Notes under the pieces: generated by a model
The model's input: the letters and a program-made list of their open reading frames with translations, nothing else
The model's database searches: none
Told to the model about the DNA's origin: nothing
Program-made: the position numbers and the translations under genes
Shown: in pieces, positions 1-6,710 of the stretch
How the letters are laid out: the number at the start of each line of letters is the position of its first letter
Position numbering within the stretch: position 1 is the first letter of the stretch
Assembly: GCF_946404925.1 (NCBI RefSeq)
Contig: NZ_CAMJFM010000005.1
Span: forward strand, 1-64,000
Length of the DNA stretch: 64,000 bases
Direction: 5' to 3'
Origin: an uncultured Prevotella sp.
Lineage (GTDB): Bacteria > Bacteroidota > Bacteroidia > Bacteroidales > Bacteroidaceae

Positions 1-70
1 GGATGTGCTTGTGCTTACTGATGAGCAGAAGGTAGAGTTGAAGGCTTTGGCGGACAAGCTGATAGGATAA
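1..70 (+). CDS. C-terminal end of an upstream gene (partial)
   Basis: The first 70 bases hold an open frame (codons from base 2) that ends in TAA at 68-70 and encodes about 22 residues ending in ALADKLIG. It stops 22 bp before bcp on the same strand, so the two could be co-transcribed. The fragment is too short to assign a family. The call rests only on the open frame, Lys/Glu-rich helical composition and position. Confidence 0.45.
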   Translation, partial: DVLVLTDEQKVELKALADKLIG

Positions 71-92
71 TCATAAAAAAACGTGATGTGAC

Positions 93-545
93 ATGAACAT
101 TGGAGATAAGGCGCCTGAGATTCTGGGCAAGGACGAGCTGGGACGGGACATCCGTCTGAGTGATTATAAGGGCAGGAAGCTGGTGCTGTACTTCTATCCG
201 AAGGACAATACGAGCGGCTGCACGGCTGAGGCTTGCAGCTTGCGCGATCATTACGACGAACTGCAAGGCAAAGGCTATGAGGTGGTAGGTGTGAGTAAGG
301 ATTCTGCTGCCTCGCATGTAAAGTTCAAGGAGAAACACGAGTTGCCCTTCCCGCTGATTGCTGATGTGAATCACGAACTATTGGAGGCCATGGGTGCTTG
401 GGGCGAGAAGAATATGTATGGCAAGAAGACGATGGGTACCATTCGCACAACCTTTATTATCAATGAAGAGGGCATCATTGAACAGATTTTTGCCGGCAAG
501 CAGGTGAAGACTAAGGAACATGCGGAGCAGATACTTGGAAAATAA
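93..545 (+). CDS. bcp: Thioredoxin-dependent thiol peroxidase (peroxiredoxin, BCP/PrxQ type)
   Basis: This 150-residue protein is a full-length atypical 2-Cys peroxiredoxin that reduces hydrogen peroxide and organic hydroperoxides in the cytoplasm, using thioredoxin as electron donor. The sequence shows the BCP signature YPKDNTSGCTAEAC. The peroxidatic Cys is at about residue 43 and the resolving Cys five residues later at about 48, the spacing of Escherichia coli Bcp. The thioredoxin-fold C-terminal part (GTIRTTFIIN) is present. The start ATG at 93 begins the conserved MNIGDKAPEI sequence. In many Bacteroidales bcp lies next to recA; here the next gene is an oppositely oriented alkD-like gene. 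Family assignment is secure; the physiological substrate is inferred. Confidence 0.95.
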   Translation: MNIGDKAPEILGKDELGRDIRLSDYKGRKLVLYFYPKDNTSGCTAEACSLRDHYDELQGKGYEVVGVSKDSAASHVKFKEKHELPFPLIADVNHELLEAMGAWGEKNMYGKKTMGTIRTTFIINEEGIIEQIFAGKQVKTKEHAEQILGK

Positions 546-576
546 GTAAGATGGATGATGTCTGAGAGATGATGAA

Positions 577-1392
577 TTAGTAGGTCATCCACGCTTTACG
601 TTCGGATTCGGGCATCTTTTCGATGGCGTAGCGGAGGGCGGTGCGGGGCATTTCGTGGGCATGTTGGCGGAGGAAATCGCGTAGGAGATCCATTGATACC
701 CTCTTACCCATTTCACGAAGCATCCAACCTACGGCCTTATTCATGAGATCGTGCGGGTGGTGGAGATGGATCTCGGCATAGCGTAGGCACCATGAAGGAT
801 CGCCCATCTGCGAGGTCTTCCATGAGCAGACAATACTCATCCGCTGCTTCCACAGGCAAGGGCTGGCGGCAAGGTCATCAAGTATCTTCAGCTTATAGTC
901 TCTGTCGCCTAGGTTTGATGGTAGGAGCAGCCAGTGACCGAGTATCTTATGTACAGAGAGGTCAACAAGGTCCCAATTGTTGGCTTGCTCGGCATATTGC
1001 AGGTACATCTGAACGATTTCATCACGCTTGGTGATGGCGTCAGCTTGATTCTCAAGTTTCTTTGTGGCCAGCTTTTCAAACTTTGTAACAAGAATCAAAA
1101 ATCCGCATAACCTCACCTCATGCCATTGCGACATCAGGAGTTCGGGTACTTGACCGAAGATGAACTTCGGTCGAGCCTGCTCACGCTCGGGAGAGCTGAT
1201 GCAAGCATCGCTCTCCTCTCGCTTAATCACAGCCTTCACTATTTCGCGGGTCTGGGGTACTTTCAGTCCCAAAAACTCGTCGCCGTAACCATATTGCCCT
1301 GGTGCCGTCTTGAAAAAACGCATCAAGTTCTCCCGCTGCCTGTCATCGCGCAGCGACTCCATATAAGTGATGATATCCTTTGCAGTATTCAT
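577..1392 (-). CDS. DNA alkylation repair enzyme (AlkD-like HEAT-repeat glycosylase) with in-frame palindromic insert
   Basis: This 271-residue protein belongs to the AlkD family, HEAT-repeat DNA glycosylases that excise alkylated purines. Residues matching the Bacillus cereus AlkD active site are visible: Trp140 and Asp144 (NNWDLVD), Arg184 (WKQRMS) and Trp223 (VGWMLREMG), with comparable spacings. The protein is longer than the usual roughly 230-240 residues. Residues about 59-81 (ESDACISSPEREQARPKFIF...) do not resemble the family and coincide exactly with three back-to-back DNA hairpins at 1152-1215, so this looks like an in-frame palindromic insertion. A -7/-33 promoter lies just upstream on the minus strand (1413-1442). 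Repair function is inferred from family membership. Confidence 0.88.
   Translation of the reverse strand: MNTAKDIITYMESLRDDRQRENLMRFFKTAPGQYGYGDEFLGLKVPQTREIVKAVIKREESDACISSPEREQARPKFIFGQVPELLMSQWHEVRLCGFLILVTKFEKLATKKLENQADAITKRDEIVQMYLQYAEQANNWDLVDLSVHKILGHWLLLPSNLGDRDYKLKILDDLAASPCLWKQRMSIVCSWKTSQMGDPSWCLRYAEIHLHHPHDLMNKAVGWMLREMGKRVSMDLLRDFLRQHAHEMPRTALRYAIEKMPESERKAWMTY
1152..1215. repeat. Three consecutive hairpins inside the alkD-like coding sequence
   Basis: Hairpin 1 has arms GACCGAAG (1152-1159) and CTTCGGTC (1165-1172). Hairpin 2 has CGAGC (1172-1176) and GCTCG (1185-1189). Hairpin 3 has GAGAGC-T-GATGC (1191-1202) and GCATC-GCTCTC (1205-1215) around a 2-nt loop. The block matches a family-atypical stretch of the encoded protein and keeps the frame open, like a coding palindromic mini-element. 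Confidence 0.8.
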
Positions 1393-1412
1393 TTTTAATA
1401 TTTTTTTGTCTG

Positions 1413-1442
1413 CAAAAGTACTGATTTCGTTCGAAAAACAAA
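1413..1442 (-). promoter_or_regulatory. Promoter of the alkD-like gene
   Basis: On the minus strand a -7 box TACTTTTG (1420-1413) lies 18 bp from a TTTG -33 box (1442-1439), the Bacteroidota sigma-ABfr layout, 20 bp upstream of the start codon. Confidence 0.6.
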
Positions 1443-1459
1443 GAAAAATGGCATTTTAT

Positions 1460-1490
1460 TTTGTGTTTTGATCAATTTATACTAATTTTG
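1460..1490 (+). promoter_or_regulatory. Promoter of the FimB/Mfa2-type gene
   Basis: TTTG (1460-1463), 19 bp, then TAATTTTG (1483-1490) matches the Bacteroidota consensus. The ATG at 1519 follows after a short leader. Confidence 0.65.
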
Positions 1491-1518
1491 CATGTAAATT
1501 TATAAAGGATTAACAACA

Positions 1519-2379
1519 ATGAATAAATTGAACCATAAACTGATAATTCTCTGCGGGATTATGTTGGGGGTGCTGGCAGCATGCGAGAAACCAGAGATAC
1601 CTGAAAGTGGAGAAGGTAAGAATCTGATGGTGAGTGTATATAATATAGAGCAGGAAGATTTTCCTGCTCTTACTCGTGCTACGATATCACAATACTTCGG
1701 CAGACTGAACTTTGCTGTATACGACTCGGTGGGTACACGCGTGAAACAAGTGAACCAACAGCGAGACGATAAGGACTTTGGCACAGCTGGCTTCAACCTA
1801 CCACAGGGGAAGTATAAGGTTGTTGTGGTGGCGCATAGCAGCAATGGTAACCCTACCATGACTGATATGGCCAAAATCAAATTCGAAAACTCTGACGGAT
1901 TTACCGACACCTTTATGAGCTACGACAGCGTGGAGATAGCTGACGCATCGGTGAACTTGTCTGTGAACATCAGACGTATATCGACCTTATGCAGATTTGT
2001 GTTAACCGACACCATCCCCAGCGAGGTGACAAAAATGCGATTCCTGTATACCGGTGGTTCTGGGGCCTTTAATGCTGCGACAGGTTTGGGCAGCGTGAAC
2101 AGCAAACAAACAGAGTTTTTTGATGTGGAGGCAGGAAAGGACTCAACGAGCTACGACCTCTACACCTTTCTGCACGACAAGGAGGAAACCATCCATGTAC
2201 AGGCTACAGCCTACAACAAAAAGGATGATGTGCTGAATGATCGTACGTTTGACATCCCCCTGAAACGCTGCAAAATAACCAAAGTGACGGGGCAGTACTT
2301 TAACACCGCAAGCTCGAGCATCACCATACTGATTGACTTCAATCCCGAATGGGATGGGGTAGATGAAATAAACTTTTGA
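1519..2379 (+). CDS. FimB/Mfa2-family fimbrial-type lipoprotein
   Basis: This 286-residue protein has a lipoprotein signal peptide with lipobox LAAC (Cys at about residue 21). It is followed by a beta-rich body of the FimB/Mfa2 family, whose members anchor or terminate Bacteroidales type V fimbriae on the outer membrane. Recognisable family traits are the two-domain length, an early RLNFAVYD-type strand, the GxYKVVVVAH strand of domain one, and a C-terminal strand FNPEWDG. The start follows a clear promoter. It converges on a second lipoprotein gene, sharing a hairpin that contains both stop codons. No FimA-type stalk gene is in the window, so it may act as a stand-alone adhesin. Family is likely; the fimbrial role is inferred. 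Confidence 0.75.
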   Translation: MNKLNHKLIILCGIMLGVLAACEKPEIPESGEGKNLMVSVYNIEQEDFPALTRATISQYFGRLNFAVYDSVGTRVKQVNQQRDDKDFGTAGFNLPQGKYKVVVVAHSSNGNPTMTDMAKIKFENSDGFTDTFMSYDSVEIADASVNLSVNIRRISTLCRFVLTDTIPSEVTKMRFLYTGGSGAFNAATGLGSVNSKQTEFFDVEAGKDSTSYDLYTFLHDKEETIHVQATAYNKKDDVLNDRTFDIPLKRCKITKVTGQYFNTASSSITILIDFNPEWDGVDEINF

Positions 2380-2391
2380 GCCGAGGCTCAA
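2376..2391. terminator. Shared bidirectional hairpin overlapping two stop codons
   Basis: TTGAGCC (2376-2382) and GGCTCAA (2385-2391) form a 7-bp stem with a 2-base loop. Both converging genes end inside it (stops at 2377-2379 and 2388-2390), so it probably limits read-through both ways. A U-tract is lacking. Confidence 0.5.
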
Positions 2392-3704
2392 TAGCTTATT
2401 TCAATAACCGGGCGGAAGATGTAATCCTGAGAATAACCAGCATCGGTATTAAGCGTGATGCGACGATTGCTGAGTTTTTTCATGTCAGGAATCTCAAGCG
2501 TCATGGTGGCCAGTTTGTTATTACTTGTGCAGTAGTAAGTGCCGGGGATAACAAGATCGCTGACTTCTTTGTATTTGCCATTGCTTACCTCGACATTACC
2601 CTTCTCTAAGATAAACTGGCACTCCTCTTGTGTGGGCAGGCGCCAGCCACTGGTGGCCCAATGGGGTTTGTTGATGCTGCCGGCCTTGGCATTCATTATC
2701 GAATCGCTCAGAATCCCGGTATCCTTTGTTCTGCGCAACAGCACAGCAGTGCGGGTGGCTTTATCAACAGACACCACAAAGTATCTGTCGTAAGTGCTAC
2801 CTGCCTTGAGGTGAATCAGGGAGTCGGATCGTGTCTTGTCGTTCTTGGTGAACTGGTAGGCGATGGTATCAGTGCCCTCCCATTCTGGATCGGTGAAATT
2901 CGGGCCGGTGACGTAGGTCTTGAGGCCCTCCTGGTAAACCAGATTGAGATGCACAAAGCGGTTTTTTATCAAAGGGCTGCTTCTCTGATAGGTATATTCT
3001 TCGGTACTGTTGGCCATCTTGAGGCGGAATACGAACGATGGATTACCCTTAGTTGGCAACGAGAAGATGGAATCGCCCTGAAGTGTCCATTTGCCCTCTT
3101 CGGCATCCCTGGCCAGCATGATTCGGATGCTATCAGTATCGTTGGTGTATTTGCCGTTCAGGCGAATGTTCTTATACACCGGGCCAATTATCACCTCGGC
3201 TCGGATGACGTCAGAGGGTATCTTCTCAGCCGTGATGCTATTGATGCAGATGACTTCGCGGGTGGTTGACATGTTGAGTTGGGTAGTTTCGCCTTCGGCT
3301 AGGGTGATAGTGGCGGTTCCAAGTATCAGATCGGACTGTGTTTGGCCACTGTTTAGTTTAATAATGGTAGTATCGTTGACTTTGTCTTTATCGGGCAGGT
3401 TGTAGGCATTGAGGTTGTTGCTGCCAACGGATATGATATCGACTGTGCCAGGTTGGGCCGGTATGGTGGAATGGTTTTTAACCTCTTCGGGGGTAATGAT
3501 GCCGGAGCATAAACCCTTTTGATCGAATATGTAAATGATGCCTTCTTTAGGTGGGGTGTCCTCGCCTTCAGTACGGGTTATCACACGTAGTTTACTTGTC
3601 TCTTGAAAGCCTTGGTTAGCCATATCCTCCTGGTTACAGCTACCAAGGCTGACTATCCCGACACACGCAGCTACGGCTGCTGAAAAAGATCTAAATATAT
3701 GCAT
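2388..3704 (-). CDS. Secreted lipoprotein, fimbrial-type N-terminal part with Fib-succ-major-like C-terminus
   Basis: This 438-residue protein has a signal peptide and lipobox (SLGSC, Cys at about 23). The N-terminal and middle parts resemble FimB/Mfa2-type adhesin domains: a strand GIIYIFDQKG, a typical FVHLNLVY strand near residue 265, and a PEWEGTD turn like that of its convergent neighbour. The C-terminal about 110 residues contain WATSGWRLPTQEEC, typical of Fibrobacter-succinogenes-major or FGE-like surface domains. Together with the opposing lipoprotein gene it may form a small adhesin or pilus-tip locus. A minus-strand promoter lies at 3744-3775. Exact family and ligand are unknown. 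Confidence 0.65.
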   Translation of the reverse strand: MHIFRSFSAAVAACVGIVSLGSCNQEDMANQGFQETSKLRVITRTEGEDTPPKEGIIYIFDQKGLCSGIITPEEVKNHSTIPAQPGTVDIISVGSNNLNAYNLPDKDKVNDTTIIKLNSGQTQSDLILGTATITLAEGETTQLNMSTTREVICINSITAEKIPSDVIRAEVIIGPVYKNIRLNGKYTNDTDSIRIMLARDAEEGKWTLQGDSIFSLPTKGNPSFVFRLKMANSTEEYTYQRSSPLIKNRFVHLNLVYQEGLKTYVTGPNFTDPEWEGTDTIAYQFTKNDKTRSDSLIHLKAGSTYDRYFVVSVDKATRTAVLLRRTKDTGILSDSIMNAKAGSINKPHWATSGWRLPTQEECQFILEKGNVEVSNGKYKEVSDLVIPGTYYCTSNNKLATMTLEIPDMKKLSNRRITLNTDAGYSQDYIFRPVIEISY

Positions 3705-3743
3705 AATCTTAAATATAGGTATTGTTTATGTTTTTTTATAGTG

Positions 3744-3775
3744 CAAAGGTAAGGCAATAATACGAAATGACCAAA
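3744..3775 (-). promoter_or_regulatory. Promoter of the 2388-3704 lipoprotein gene
   Basis: Minus-strand TACCTTTG (3751-3744) is preceded at 20 bp by TTTG (3775-3772). Confidence 0.7.
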
Positions 3776-3795
3776 CTTTTAGAGAAAAAAGTGGC

Positions 3796-3826
3796 AGAAA
3801 AAAAGTCAGCCGGTTGGGGCTGACTT
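3796..3826 (-). terminator. Rho-independent terminator of clpB
   Basis: AAGTCAGCC (3803-3811) pairs with GGCTGACTT (3818-3826). On the minus strand the stem is followed by a run of seven T, immediately after the clpB stop codon. Confidence 0.85.
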
Positions 3827-3829
3827 GAA

Positions 3830-6406
3830 TTAGTTGCGGAAGATGAGACCTTCGCCGTACTCATCGATGATGATGGGTTTGGTGCGATCGACTTCATCGG
3901 CCAAGAGTTTCTTAGACAGATCGTTGAGCACGAACTGCTGGATGGCTCGCTTAACGGGACGAGCACCAAAGTCTGGATCGTAGCCTTGCTCGGCCAGATA
4001 ATCGATGGCCTGAGGGGTGCACTCCAACTGGATGCCCTGTGGGGCCAGCATATCGGTGACCTTCTTGATCTGCAACTTGACCACATCGGCAATCTGCTCC
4101 TTGGTGAGTGGCGTAAAGGTGATAATCTCATCGATACGGTTCAAGAACTCAGGACGCATGGTGGCGCGGAGCTGCTCGCGAGTAGCATTAGAGGTCATGA
4201 TGATGATGGTGTTCTTGAAGTTGGCTGTGCGCCCCTTGTTGTCAGTGAGTCGACCATCGTCGAGCACCTGCAACAGGATGTTGAACACATCAGGATGGGC
4301 CTTCTCGATCTCATCGAACAGTACCACAGAGTAAGGCTTGCGACGAACAGCCTCAGTGAGCTGGCCGCCTTCGTCGTAACCAACGTATCCCGGAGGCGCA
4401 CCAATCAGTCGGCTCACGCTGTACTTCTCCTGATACTCGCTCATGTCGATACGTGTCATCATGGTCTCGTCGTTAAACAGATAGTCAGCCAAAGTCTTGG
4501 CGAGCTCTGTTTTACCCACACCAGTGGTACCCAGGAAGATAAAGCTTGCGATGGGTCGCTTAGGATCCTGAAGACCTGCACGACTACGGCGTACTGCATC
4601 ACTGACAGCTGTGATAGCCTCCTCCTGACCTATCACTCGCTTGTGAAGTTCCTCTTCTAGATGGAGCAGTTTTTCGCGCTCGCTTTGCATCATGCGGGTA
4701 ACAGGGATACCTGTCCAGCGTGATACTACCTCAGCGATATCATCAGCAGTTACCTCCTCGCGAACCAGTTGGTTTGAGGTTTGAGATTTGAGATTTGAGG
4801 TTTGTTGAGCGATGTCATCCTCCAGAGACTTTATCTTAGAGTAGCGGATCTCGGCTACCTTACCATAGTCACCCTCACGTTCTGCACGTTCTGCTTCCAG
4901 CTTCAGGTTCTCTATCTCCTGCTTATCCTGCTGGATCTTGTTGATAAGCTGGCGCTCGCCCTCCCACTTAGCACGGAACTGTGTCTCCTGTTCTTTCAGC
5001 TCGGCAATCTCACGGTCGAGTTTCTCGACCTTAGAGGTGAGAGGTGAGAGGTGAGAGGTGAGAGAATTGTCTGCTGCTGAGTTATCTCTAGCTTCTAGCT
5101 TCTCACCTCTAGCTTCTCTCGAAATAGCCTCGCGTTCGATCTCGAGCTGGGCCAGTCGGCGGGTTATCTCATCAAGCTCTTCTGGCACAGAGTCGCGCTC
5201 CATACGCAGTTTGGCTGCTGCCTCGTCCATCAGGTCGATGGCCTTGTCAGGCAGAAATCGCTCTGAGATATAGCGCTCGGACAGTTGTACAGCTGCGATA
5301 CAGGCATCGTCCTGGATACGTACCTTATGGTGATTCTCATAACGCTCTTTCAAACCACGAAGGATAGAGATGGCGCTGAGTTCATCTGGCTCATCGACCA
5401 TTACCGTCTGGAATCGGCGCTCCAAGGCCTTATCCTTTTCAAAATACTTCTGATACTCATTGAGTGTAGTAGCTCCAATGGCGCGCAACTCGCCTCGAGC
5501 CAAAGCAGGCTTCAGGATGTTGGCTGCATCCATGGCCCCCTCGCCACCACCAGCACCAACAAGCGTGTGGATCTCGTCGATGAACAGGATGATGCGGCCC
5601 TCGCTCTTGGTCACCTCGTTGATGACACTCTTGAGTCGCTCCTCGAACTCGCCCTTGTACTTAGCGCCAGCCACCAGCGCACCCATATCGAGCGAGAAGA
5701 GCTGCTTGTCCTTCAGGTTCTCGGGTACATCGCCACGAACAATACGTCCTGCCAGTCCCTCAACGATAGCGGTCTTACCTGTACCAGGTTCACCTATCAG
5801 AATAGGGTTGTTCTTGGTGCGGCGTGACAGAATCTGGAGTACACGGCGAATCTCATCATCACGACCGATGACAGGGTCGAGCTTGCCTTGGCGCGCCAAA
5901 TCAACCAGATTCTTAGCATACTTCTCCAGGCTCTGATAGTTTTCATCGGCTGATTGTGATTGAACCTTCTGACCTTGACGAAGCTCCTGGATGGCCTTGA
6001 GCATTGCATCCTTGGTGCAGCCCGCATCCTTCATAATGCGCGATGCAGTTGAGTTAACATTGAGCAGGGCCAACAGAATAGGTTCAACCGATACAAACTC
6101 GTCGCCCAACTTCTGTGCTGTCTCTTGCGCGCGCACGAGTACATTATTACTATCACCAGAGAGATAAGGCTGTCCTGCGCCTTGAACTTTGGGCAGATGC
6201 TGTATCTCCTGATCGACGAGCATCTCAATCTGCTGGGCGTTGACTCCCAACTTCTGGAAGATGAAGGTGGTTACGTCCTTGGCCTTAGAGATGACGCCTT
6301 TCAGTATGTGTGCAGGTTCTATGACCTGCTGGCCGTTCATCTGAGCGGTATTAACTGCTTCCTGAACAGCCTCCTGTGCTTTGATTGTAAACTTTTCGAA
6401 ATTCAT
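3830..6406 (-). CDS. clpB: ATP-dependent disaggregase ClpB with two repeat-derived insertions in the middle domain
   Basis: This 858-residue Hsp100 chaperone resolubilises aggregated protein together with DnaK. It has the Clp N domain (about 1-145), NBD1 with Walker A GEPGTGKT (205-212), the coiled-coil middle domain, and NBD2 with Walker A GTTGVGKT (626-633). Two stretches are foreign to the family. Residues about 431-459 ([14 protein letters not shown] then [10 protein letters not shown]) correspond to tandem GAGGTGA heptamers plus a 40-bp motif shared with topB. Residues about 535-547 ([11 protein letters not shown]) correspond to TTTGAGA/G heptamers at 4773-4804. Both fall in the middle-domain region that regulates activity and contacts DnaK. 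A strong AGGAGG ribosome-binding site precedes the start. Identity is certain; any effect of the insertions is unknown. Confidence 0.97.
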   Translation of the reverse strand: MNFEKFTIKAQEAVQEAVNTAQMNGQQVIEPAHILKGVISKAKDVTTFIFQKLGVNAQQIEMLVDQEIQHLPKVQGAGQPYLSGDSNNVLVRAQETAQKLGDEFVSVEPILLALLNVNSTASRIMKDAGCTKDAMLKAIQELRQGQKVQSQSADENYQSLEKYAKNLVDLARQGKLDPVIGRDDEIRRVLQILSRRTKNNPILIGEPGTGKTAIVEGLAGRIVRGDVPENLKDKQLFSLDMGALVAGAKYKGEFEERLKSVINEVTKSEGRIILFIDEIHTLVGAGGGEGAMDAANILKPALARGELRAIGATTLNEYQKYFEKDKALERRFQTVMVDEPDELSAISILRGLKERYENHHKVRIQDDACIAAVQLSERYISERFLPDKAIDLMDEAAAKLRMERDSVPEELDEITRRLAQLEIEREAISREARGEKLEARDNSAADNSLTSHLSPLTSKVEKLDREIAELKEQETQFRAKWEGERQLINKIQQDKQEIENLKLEAERAEREGDYGKVAEIRYSKIKSLEDDIAQQTSNLKSQTSNQLVREEVTADDIAEVVSRWTGIPVTRMMQSEREKLLHLEEELHKRVIGQEEAITAVSDAVRRSRAGLQDPKRPIASFIFLGTTGVGKTELAKTLADYLFNDETMMTRIDMSEYQEKYSVSRLIGAPPGYVGYDEGGQLTEAVRRKPYSVVLFDEIEKAHPDVFNILLQVLDDGRLTDNKGRTANFKNTIIIMTSNATREQLRATMRPEFLNRIDEIITFTPLTKEQIADVVKLQIKKVTDMLAPQGIQLECTPQAIDYLAEQGYDPDFGARPVKRAIQQFVLNDLSKKLLADEVDRTKPIIIDEYGEGLIFRN
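4773..4804. repeat. TTTGAGA/G heptamer tandem repeat inside clpB
   Basis: Four complete copies and a partial copy of TTTGAGR run without interruption. The same heptamer, eight copies, lies at 57572-57627. In clpB (minus strand) it is translated as [12 protein letters not shown] residues in frame. Confidence 0.9.
5034..5118. repeat. In-frame mini-element in clpB (GAGGTGA heptamers plus 40-bp motif)
   Basis: Four GAGGTGA copies (5034-5061) are followed at 5071-5110 by a 40-bp block that matches topB 48641-48680 at 37 of 40 positions. The block ends in TCTCACCTCT, the inverse of the heptamer, so the element has inverted ends. It encodes [24 protein letters not shown] in clpB. Confidence 0.85.
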
Positions 6407-6414
6407 ATTTTTAT

Positions 6415-6420
6415 CCTCCT
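6415..6420 (-). promoter_or_regulatory. Strong Shine-Dalgarno sequence of clpB
   Basis: The minus strand reads TAAGGAGGATAA, with AGGAGG 8 bases before the ATG at 6406. This is unusual here because most genes in the window lack any such sequence. Confidence 0.8.
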
Positions 6421-6439
6421 TAATAATTTTTTTGTACTG

Positions 6440-6537
6440 CCTACGGATTTTACGGATTTTAATCCTGTTTCCCGATAACGGTATATTTTCTCCTACGTTT
6501 CTAAGAATTAATTCGTATAATCCGTATAATCCGTAGG
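6440..6537. repeat. Intergenic inverted repeat with 9-bp tandem motifs
   Basis: Within the 304-bp clpB/TonB spacer, 21-bp arms at 6440-6460 and 6517-6537 match inversely at 19 of 21 positions. Each arm contains tandem 9-bp motifs (ACGGATTTT; TCCGTATAA). Related elements occur at 9747-9822 and 19558-19655. Confidence 0.75.
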
Positions 6538-6579
6538 TATAAATAATCCTTCAAGTACTGTGCCTTGGGAAGAAATCGT

Positions 6580-6612
6580 GACAAAATGTCGGTGGGTTCT
6601 GCCGTTTTGGCA
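6580..6612. promoter_or_regulatory. Two short palindromes between clpB and the TonB receptor
   Basis: GACA-AAA-TGTC (6580-6590) and TGCC-GTTTT-GGCA (6600-6612) are 10 bp apart, about 175-205 bp upstream of clpB. They could be regulator sites for clpB heat-shock control or for the divergent receptor gene. No canonical -7 box for clpB was found. Confidence 0.4.
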
Positions 6613-6644
6613 TGAAATGATAGAAAAATCCATATAAATGGGGA

Positions 6645-6675
6645 TTGTGTATCTCGCAATAATTGTGTACCTTTG
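6645..6675 (+). promoter_or_regulatory. Promoter of the TonB receptor gene
   Basis: TTG (6645-6647), 20 bp, TACCTTTG (6668-6675). Because this box follows base 6663, translation must start downstream, at 6687 or 6711. Confidence 0.75.
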
Positions 6676-6710
6676 CACCCGAATTAATGAAACATAAGTT
6701 TAATAGATTA

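Noticed and set aside
2628..3269. A 213-codon open frame antisense to the lipoprotein gene
   Set aside because: The opposite strand has a signal peptide, lipobox and promoter; this frame has none of them.
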